Assembly (NCBI GenBank): GCA_003255065.1
Contig: QAOA01001037.1
Location: 20,260 to 84,259 of the forward strand
Direction of reading: 5' to 3'
Source: Cercis canadensis
Taxonomy: Eukaryota; Streptophyta; Magnoliopsida; Fabales; Fabaceae
DNA: 64,000 bases
Below are positions 58,199 through 64,000 of this stretch, in pieces. Below the pieces are notes generated by a model that saw nothing but the letters and a program-made list of their open reading frames with translations, was not told where the DNA came from and searched no databases. Made by a program: the position numbers and the translations under genes. Numbering within the stretch: position 1 is the stretch's first letter; every line of letters starts with the position of its first letter.

Positions 58199-58478
58199 TG
58201 TCAAGAATCAATTCAACCTAAAAGTTTAAGCTATCAGGTGAATGCCCATGAATTATTTTATATCTTATATGCTCTTGCACGCTTTGGACTTAAAGTGTGA
58301 ACAAAGAACATACTCACTTATACCTTATGTTAAAATTTTAATTTAATTGAGAAAATGAAAGTGAAAGGATTTGATCTCCTGACCATTTGGTCATAGAGGT
58401 TTTGATACCATATTAAGAATTAATTCAACCTAATAGCTTAAGCTATTAGGTGAATGCCTATAAATGATTTTATATCTT
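58199..58478 (-). mobile_element. TRIM, second copy, cut by N joint
   Basis: Terminal repeats 58199-58269 and 58411-58478 match the TRIM at 54665 (CAATTCAACCTAAAAGTTTA, GAATGCCCATGAAT). The - strand PBS is TGGTATCAAAACC. The right repeat ends at the single N (58479). Confidence 0.75.
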
Positions 58479-58479
58479 N

Positions 58480-58759
58480 AACTCCTGTTGTTCAGAACAA
58501 CCGATTATTTAACCACTTAACAAGTTTAATTAGATTTAACTACTTACCATTTACTATTTAAAAAAAGAATAAAACTCCTTTTGGTCCCTGAAAGATACAC
58601 TCGGTGATATTTTTGTCTTTAAAAGATTTTTAGTGACAAATTGGTCATTGAAAGATCATTTCATCCACTATTTTAGTCATCTGCTAGGCTCCATTAATGA
58701 AACTTAACAGAAAATGTCAGGTAACACGTTAAGTGCTGACGTGACACATTAAATTTTTT
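58480..58759. other. Intergenic, no gene recognised
   Basis: AT-rich. It ends in the TC microsatellite (58781-58802) within the ACR pseudogene's distal frame. Confidence 0.45.
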
Positions 58760-59251
58760 TTAAAAAATCCCTCCTCTTTCATTTCTCTCTCTCTCTCTCT
58801 TTCCCGTCTCTCTCATCATAACAGAGAAAGGCGTTGAATCCTTGATCTTAACTTGTCTCCGAATGAGAGAGGAGGGGGGGGTTTGGGGTGAGCTTGTCAT
58901 GCTTCTACTTGCAGATGATCTAATCTCATTCTTAATATGGAGATTGATAGGACCCATCTCTCACTTCACCAACTCAATGAAGTATCCAACATCAACTTGG
59001 TTCCCTGATACATCCCTCACATAGAAAGCATTCACAGAATTGTGTCCATGTGTTTCCACATCTACTCGAACAACAGCAAGCCCATTCTCTCTAAGGACTC
59101 GGGTTATATAAGAGAGCAAGCCAACTCTATTTTCTGCACACAACTCTAGTCGAACTCCCTCACAAACCCTCCTTTCTATGGCTGCCTCTAAGCATTTCAC
59201 CACCCGTTCCTTCTCCGGACTAGGTATTCGGAAATGCTTCTGTGCTTGCAT
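58760..59251 (-). pseudogene. ACT-domain-repeat (ACR-type) protein, 3' fragment
   Basis: Read on the - strand from 59251: KERVVKCLEAAIERRVCEG, RLELCAENRVGLLSYITRVL, ENGLAVVRVDVETHG, NAFYVRDVSGNQVDV. This is the last ACT domain of plant ACR proteins, which are regulatory or amino-acid-sensing proteins related to the bacterial uridylyltransferase GlnD. After FIELVK a TGA (58963-58961) interrupts, and the same frame goes on EMGPINLHIKNEIRSS, as expected for the family's following segment. The start of the ORF at 59251 is arbitrary: the N-terminal ACT domains and their exons are absent from the window, with element 4 lying upstream. A nonsense change in a truncated copy indicates a pseudogene. 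An exon with an error is the alternative. Confidence 0.8.
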
Positions 59252-59853
59252 CTATTATGATGACAGTGAAACAAAGCATGCCATTTACAATAGAACCGAA
59301 AGCTTTAAATAAGCAAAGCCACTTACAATAAAACCAAAATAAAAGGAAAACTACTAGTTAATAACTGGACTACAACCCACGTAAAACAGAGCATGCAAAT
59401 GCTTAAGAAACAAAACATAACTAATGGAAATGAAATGGACGTAAAACCCGCAACTATGGATATTTCATGCACCAGAAATTATCATCTTAGTATTTGATTG
59501 CAAGCAACTTGTATAGCTTCATGGAATCATCTCTGTTCAGCAAGTAAACTAATGTGATCAAGCTAAGCCACTGCTAAAGTCTCAAGATTCTCTCTCTCTC
59601 TCTTCCCCTCCTCTCTCATTTCTCTCTCTCTCTCGTCCCCGTCTCTCTCATTTCTCTCTTCTTCCCCTTCCATGCTATAGTAGATATGATAATCGTCTTC
59701 AAGAAATGAGCACAAAAACAAACCATTTGAGACTGGGTATAGGTGACTCGGGGTACACCTAACTCACTGAATCATGCAACTCGGACTGGGATATTGCTTG
59801 CTGTTACAATCATTTACCAGTACTTCGAAACATTTGAGAAGGAGATGTAAAGC
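59252..59853. other. Intergenic with TC-rich microsatellites
   Basis: Nothing coding. (TC)n runs lie at 59589-59604 and 59617-59636. The upstream exons expected for the ACR gene on the - strand are not recognisable here. Confidence 0.5.
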
Positions 59854-59998
59854 TTGGTAAGCTGCGGAAGCAAATTATCATCTATGGATTCTGCAGAGGA
59901 GCTATGCAGCAGTAGAAGCCATACCAGAGAACTAGAGAAGAGGATTAAAGAAAAAGAAGAAGCACGAGAGAGAAGAAGAGAAAGTCTGGAAAAAGCAA
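59854..59998 (+). other. Possible exon fragment: charged coiled coil
   Basis: The frame reads SSMDSAEELCSSRSHTRELE, then KRIKEKEEARERRRESLEKA, a highly charged helix-like stretch that stops making sense where the LTR of element 4 begins. The opening (GGTAAGCTGCGG) lacks a convincing start. It may be an exon of a host gene cut by the LTR, or chance purine-rich DNA. I do not recognise the protein. Confidence 0.3.
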
Positions 59999-60259
59999 TT
60001 GTAAAAAATGAGTATATAATGAATACTCTGACTTAACTTTTCATTCACGTGTGTACAATATATATATAGACAAATAACTGTTAATGACAGCTAATCAAAA
60101 CAGTTTTACTCTAACTAACTCTCTATATCAGTTACTTAGTTGGCTAACCTTGCTTAGCTGGATAACCACCTAACTTAACTATAGTAAACTAACTACTAAC
60201 CACAGTAAACTAACTTTAGCTAACTACCATCATATAATTCCACCTGATTACTTCTAACA
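59999..60259 (-). repeat. Element 4 3' LTR
   Basis: It starts at 60259 with TGTTAGAAGTAATCAGG right after the polypurine tract, with a TATATATATA run near 60060. The far end is set near 59999-60008 (TACTCA or TTTACA on the - strand). The exact end cannot be fixed without the other LTR. Confidence 0.6.
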
Positions 60260-60838
60260 TCCCCCCTCAAACTCAGAGGGCAGGGAAGCACAGTGAGTTT
60301 GTGACGATTAGTCTGAAACGCCAAGGTTGGTAGTGGTTTAGTAAGTACATCAGCAACTTGATCAGCAGCTGGGATATGACAGAGAGTCAATCCTTTGTTG
60401 AGAACCTTGTCACGGATGAAATGACAATCAATTTCAATATGTTTAGTTCTAGCATGTAGAACAGGATTAGAAGCTAGAAAAGTAGCACTCAAGTTGTCAC
60501 ACAGCAGCATGGGAGGTCGAGGAATGCTAACATGAAGTTCCTTAAGCAAGGACTGAATCCATTGAATTTCTGCAGTAGCATTGGCCAAGGCTCGATACTC
60601 AGCCTCAGTGCTGGACCTGGCAACAACTTTTTGCTTGCCAGAACACTAGGAAACAAGACTAGCCCCAAGAAACACAGCATGTCCACTGGTACTCTTCCTG
60701 TCATCAGGGCAACCTGCCCAATCTGAATCCGAAAAAGCAAGTAAAGAAGGTTGAGCAGATTTAGAGAGAGTGATACCATAGGAGAGGGTGCCTTTGAGAT
60801 GACTCTGCAATATTTCCACTGAGATACACTCAAAACTG
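60220..60838 (-). pseudogene. Element 4 RNase H
   Basis: On the - strand: SHLKGTLSYGITLSKSAQPS, FSDSDWAGCPDDRKSTSGHA, FLGASLVS, then TAG at 60648-60646 where relatives have Trp, then [50 protein letters not shown] and DQVADVLTKPLP. The catalytic DSDW, E and D residues are visible. The C-terminus overlaps the start of the LTR. Confidence 0.85.
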
Positions 60839-61275
60839 ACGTATGCTACAACTGGATTGTATTCTGGACCCAAGCCAGCCAAGATTGCCATTATCTGATC
60901 ATCTTGACTAACATTCTCACCTACTGCTCGTAGATTATCACAAATTCCTCTAATCTTGACCATGTAATCCCAAACACCAAGATTTCCTTTACGGGTAGTT
61001 TGCAACTGAAGTCTCAACTCCATGATGCGAGCACGAGATGAACAAGCAAAGCTGTCTCCTAGAGATTTCCATATCTCATATGCGGTATTGTAACCCATAA
61101 TTTGAGCCATAAGTTGCTCAGTGAGGGAAGCATAAATCCAACTCATCACTAACCTGTTTTGCCTTTGCCAAAAGACAAAATCTGGGTTCAAACTGAGGCT
61201 TCCCGTGGTTGATTCTTGAAGAAATTTCTCTGAACATACCTGAGATCCATTCAAGATATCTTCATACCCATTTGC
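60839..61275 (-). pseudogene. Misplaced gag segment between RT and RNase H (element 4)
   Basis: On the - strand: NGSQVCSEKFLQESTTGSLS, NPDFVFWQRQNRLVMSWIYA, LTEQLMAQIMGYNTAYEIWK, RIMELRLQLQTTRKGNLGVW, DNLRAVGENVSQDDQIMAIL and GPEYNPVVAYVS. This is the UBN2-type Copia gag domain. It lies in the same orientation and in frame with the RNase H part that follows. The C-terminal RT region and connection (normally carrying a YRSLVGALQYL-like motif) are missing. Gag sequence belongs at the 5' end of the element, so this is a rearrangement. Confidence 0.85.
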
Positions 61276-61277
61276 AA

Positions 61278-62012
61278 TTAACTAAGACCTGTCTTATGCA
61301 GTAAGTCCCGAATGTATTTGGACTGATATAAATGTAGCTGCTGAGGCAACCAAGTGGTTTCAATCCCCAGAAAATAGTGTAACTGGCCCAAATCCTTCAA
61401 AGCAAAGAAGCTATTCAGTTGACTAACTAACTTGCGGATAAAAAACACATGAGAACCAGTGATGATGATATCATCAACATACACTAAAAGGAATACCACA
61501 TGGCCTGCAAAATGAAGCACAAACAAGGAATTATCTGAATAAGTACAAAGAAAACCCCAAGACAGCAGAGTGGTCTTCAACTTGGTGAACCAAGCGCGAG
61601 GGGCCTGCTTCAAGCCATACAAGGCCTTCTATAATTTGCAGACATGCTGCGGATACTGAGCATCTTCAAAACTAGGAGGTTGTCTCATGTACACTTCCTC
61701 ATGTAAGTCACCATTAAGAAAAGCATTATTAACATCTAACTGCTGGATATGCCAATTATAAGCCAAAGCAAGAGTGAGAATAATGCGAATGGTGGCAGGC
61801 TTGACTACAGGACTGAAGGTGTTTAAGTAATCAACACCATAAGACTGTGTGAAGCCCTGAGCAACTAATCTGGCCTTGTACCTCTCTATACTGTCATCTG
61901 CCTTATACTTCACCTTATAAATCCAACGACATCCCACTATATTCTTATTAGGAGGCCAAGGAACCAAATCCCATGTGTGATTGAGATGCAAAGCCTTGAT
62001 CTCAGCAGTCAT
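61278..62012 (-). pseudogene. Element 4 reverse transcriptase
   Basis: On the - strand: [60 protein letters not shown], then CKL and a TAG (61631-61629), then KALYGLKQAPRAWFTKLKTT, LLVYVDDIIITGSHV and ALKDLGQLHYFLGIE. It ends YIRDLLHKTGLS just before a stop and the gag segment. The YVDD core is present but the end of the domain is cut off. Confidence 0.87.
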
Positions 62013-62042
62013 TGCATCAACCCAGCAGGGAAACTGAAGGGC

Positions 62043-63258
62043 CTATTTATAAGTAGAAGGTTCTGCAGAAGGAAGAGCATGTTGAGTAGTATACACCTTA
62101 GGCTTAAAAATCTCATTCTGACTCCTAGTGACCATACGAGAAGGAGGAGGAGTAACTGAAGCAGAAAGAGGGACCTCAGAAACAGACTCTTGTGGAACCA
62201 ACAAAGGAGCAGAAGAGAAAGAACCACCAGAGAGAGGTGAAGCTGGAACAGAAGAGGAAGATTCAGCAGAGATAGAGGAACCTGATGCAGAAGCAGACTG
62301 TGGAGAAACAGGAACCAGGCCAGCAGTGGAAGAAGGAGAGGGAGACCATGGAGTAGTTGAGGGCAAAGAAACAGGAATCAAGCACTCTGAGACAGTGGAC
62401 TGAGATGGATGAGTGGCTGGGGTTTTAAAAGGAAACACAGTTTCTACAAACACTACATGACGAGAAATATAAATTCTCTTAGTGCTGAAGTCCATACACA
62501 GAAAACCCTTGTGTTTATTACTGTGACCCAGAAAACAACAGCTGGCTGATCTATTCTCAAGCTTATGAGAATGGTAAGGTCGAAGATAAGGGAAGCATAG
62601 GCAACCAAAAGTCTTAACTTGAGTGAGGTCAGGAGGTTTATGATACAGAAGTTCATAGGGTGATTTAAACTGAAGCACTGCTGTAGGCATTCTGTTAATG
62701 AGTTGAACTGCTGTTTGAAAAGCAAAACTCCAATATTGAGTTGGCATGCCTGCAGTAATAAGTAAGGATAAACCTGTCTCCACTATGTGTCTATTCTTTC
62801 TTTCAACTCGACCATTCTGTTGTGGGGTATATGGACATGAAAATCTGTGGTGTATGCCTGAGGTTTTAACCAAATGATCAAAGGCAGCAAATTCCCCCCC
62901 CAAAGTCTGATTGAATAGTTTTAATATGACTCTCAAATTGTGTCTTAACCATAGCTTGAAACCTCTGAAACATGTCAAGAGTATCACTCTTGGACTGAAG
63001 TAAGTAAAGCCAAGAAAATCTAGTACAATCATCAATAAGCAATAAGAAATAACAAGCTCCATTAACTGATGAACAAGAAGGGGAACCCCAAAGATCAGCA
63101 TGAACTAAGTCAAAAGGTTTTATTGCTCGAGAACTAGAGTGTACAAAAGGTATTAACAAGCTCCATTAACTGATGAACAAGAAGGAGAACCCCAAAGATT
63201 AGCATGAACCAAGTCAAAAGGTTTTATTGCTCGAGAACTAGAGTGTACAAAAGGTAAT
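62043..63258 (-). pseudogene. Element 4 integrase
   Basis: On the - strand: FVHSSSRAIKPFDLVHADLW, LIDDCTRFSWLYLLQSKSD and IKTIQSDFGG. A run of C near 62900 shifts the frame before GEFAAFDHLVKTSGIHHRFS, CPYTPQQNGRVERKNRHIVE and the C-terminal domain (FGCLCFPYLRPYHSHKLENR, CCFLGHSNKHKGFLCMDFST). A Ser/Pro-rich linker runs to about 62043 before RT. A 104-bp tandem duplication (63051-63258) doubles the start of the core. Confidence 0.85.
63051..63258. repeat. 104-bp tandem duplication in element 4 integrase
   Basis: 63051-63154 and 63155-63258 are adjacent copies with three substitutions seen (AAGGGGAAC/AAGGAGAAC, GATCAGC/GATTAGC, AACTAAG/AACCAAG). There is no N at the junction, unlike the assembly joints. 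104 is not a multiple of three, so the duplication breaks the frame. Confidence 0.85.
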
Positions 63259-63530
63259 TTGTGGCTTTTAGCCAATTGACACGAACTACAAATTGGATGC
63301 TTATGTGAAGAAAACTAAGCTAAACCATGTGCAGACATGATTCTGTTTATTACATTAATGGAAGGATGGCCTAACCTATTATGCCATAGCTGTAAATCAG
63401 AATATGAAGTTTGTGCAGGAGAAACAAAAGTTTGATAAGCTGCTAGATTATTAACAGATTGTGAGCTAGCAGAGACATATGAAGTCATGACCTTGTAGAG
63501 ACCTTGCTTAAGAGTTCCTTGCAGAAGTAC

Positions 63531-64000
63531 CTATTTGGTTTTCCGATCCTTCACAAGAAAATAAGTAGAATAAAATTCCACATAAATGTCATTATCCTGA
63601 CATAACTTCTGAACACTAACCAAGTTTGCACTTATCTTAGGCACATGTAAGACTTGATTAAGTAATAGAGGTCTTTTATCAGTAGGAATTAAAGTACTAC
63701 CAGTATGCATAACAGAAAGTTGCTTACCATTGCCAACTGTGACTTTGTCATCTCCAGCAAAAGGATTATGCAGAGACAAATTGCCTAAGTCAGCAGTGAC
63801 ATGATGCGTAGCCCCAGTATCAAGAAACCAAGGTGTATCTTCCATTTGACCAGTGGTAGCCATCAATGCCTGAGAAGCTTGTTGCTGAGAGGGAGTTCCA
63901 GTGGGGATTTTGGGTTGAAAATCATTATCAAATCGATGCCAACAAGCAGAGGCAGGGTGACCCATCTTATGACAGATTTGACATTGTGGTTTTTGTCCAG
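63531..64000 (-). pseudogene. Element 4 gag zinc knuckle and protease
   Basis: From the window edge on the - strand: CQICHKMGHPASACWHRFD (CCHC), a Gln/Ser-rich linker, then WFLDTGATHHVTADLGNLS with the DTG protease motif, and LLLNQVLHVPKISANLVSVQ to a stop at 63531. 63259-63530 encodes a decayed GAG_pre-integrase domain. Gag's capsid part should lie beyond 64000. Confidence 0.82.

Larger units (their letters stand above)
59999..64000 (-). mobile_element. Element 4: Copia retrotransposon, rearranged, runs off window
   Basis: On the - strand the order from the right edge is gag zinc knuckle, protease, integrase, RT, a misplaced gag segment, RNase H, polypurine tract (TTTGAGGGGGGA, 60260-60271 region) and 3' LTR. 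The 5' LTR and most of gag lie beyond 64000. Several stops and frameshifts make it non-functional. The gag segment between RT and RNase H replaces the connection region and is the chief oddity. Confidence 0.88.

Noticed and set aside
62128..62403. 91-residue acidic ORF, + strand
   Set aside because: It is the antisense of the Ser/Pro-rich integrase-RT linker of element 4.

Overview
This window is nuclear DNA of a flowering plant, almost certainly a eudicot. It is AT-rich and dense in retrotransposons. It carries several intronless genes for secreted, proline-rich cell-wall proteins (PRPs). I cannot name the species from the sequence alone. No bacterial-style operon, CRISPR array or rRNA gene is visible.

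Host genes. Six PRP loci lie on the + strand. PRP1 (1182-1649) is an intact KPPY/KPPP-type gene. PRP2 (12765-12811 joined to 28134-28466) is a pseudogene split by nested retroelements. PRP3 (35999-36403) is its intact relative. PRP4 (43550-44572) is an intact, repeat-expanded HKPP/GEKPPPEN-type gene. PRP5 (48645-49220, former stop 49286-49288) is a tandem copy of PRP4 with a 1-nt frameshift near its 3' end. PRP6 (52269-52353 joined to 53681-54632) is a third tandem copy, broken by a solo LTR, stops and a frameshift. All intact copies share a TATA box about 55-65 bp before the ATG and a signal peptide of about 22 residues. The only other host-gene traces are the last part of an ACT-domain-repeat (ACR-type) gene on the - strand (58760-59251), broken by an in-frame stop, and a possible coiled-coil exon at 59854-59998.

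Mobile DNA. PRP2 holds a three-level nest. Element 1 is a Copia remnant on the - strand (12812-28128, target duplication CTTCT). Element 2 is a Sirevirus-type Copia element with an env-like ORF (13711-26149, target duplication AAGAC). A solo Ty3-type LTR (24087-25474) sits in the 3' LTR of element 2. Element 3 is a degenerate Copia element with 202-bp LTRs (29171-34293). Element 4 is a - strand Copia element running off the right edge (59999-64000), with a gag segment misplaced between RT and RNase H. A second solo Ty3-type LTR (52354-53675, target duplication GCCAT) splits PRP6. Several TRIMs with 71-bp terminal repeats, MITEs, and polyA or tRNA-like retroposons fill the spaces.

Assembly. 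Fifteen single N bases and one 101-base N run mark joins. At most of the single Ns outside homopolymers, the bases after the N repeat those before it (about 168 to 1030 bp, up to a few per cent different). These look like unmerged contig ends or alternative haplotypes rather than biological duplications. They inflate PRP1's 3' end and both large Copia elements.

Overall, this is a PRP gene cluster expanded by tandem duplication and eroded by repeated retroelement insertion close to gene starts. I see no unknown multi-gene system.
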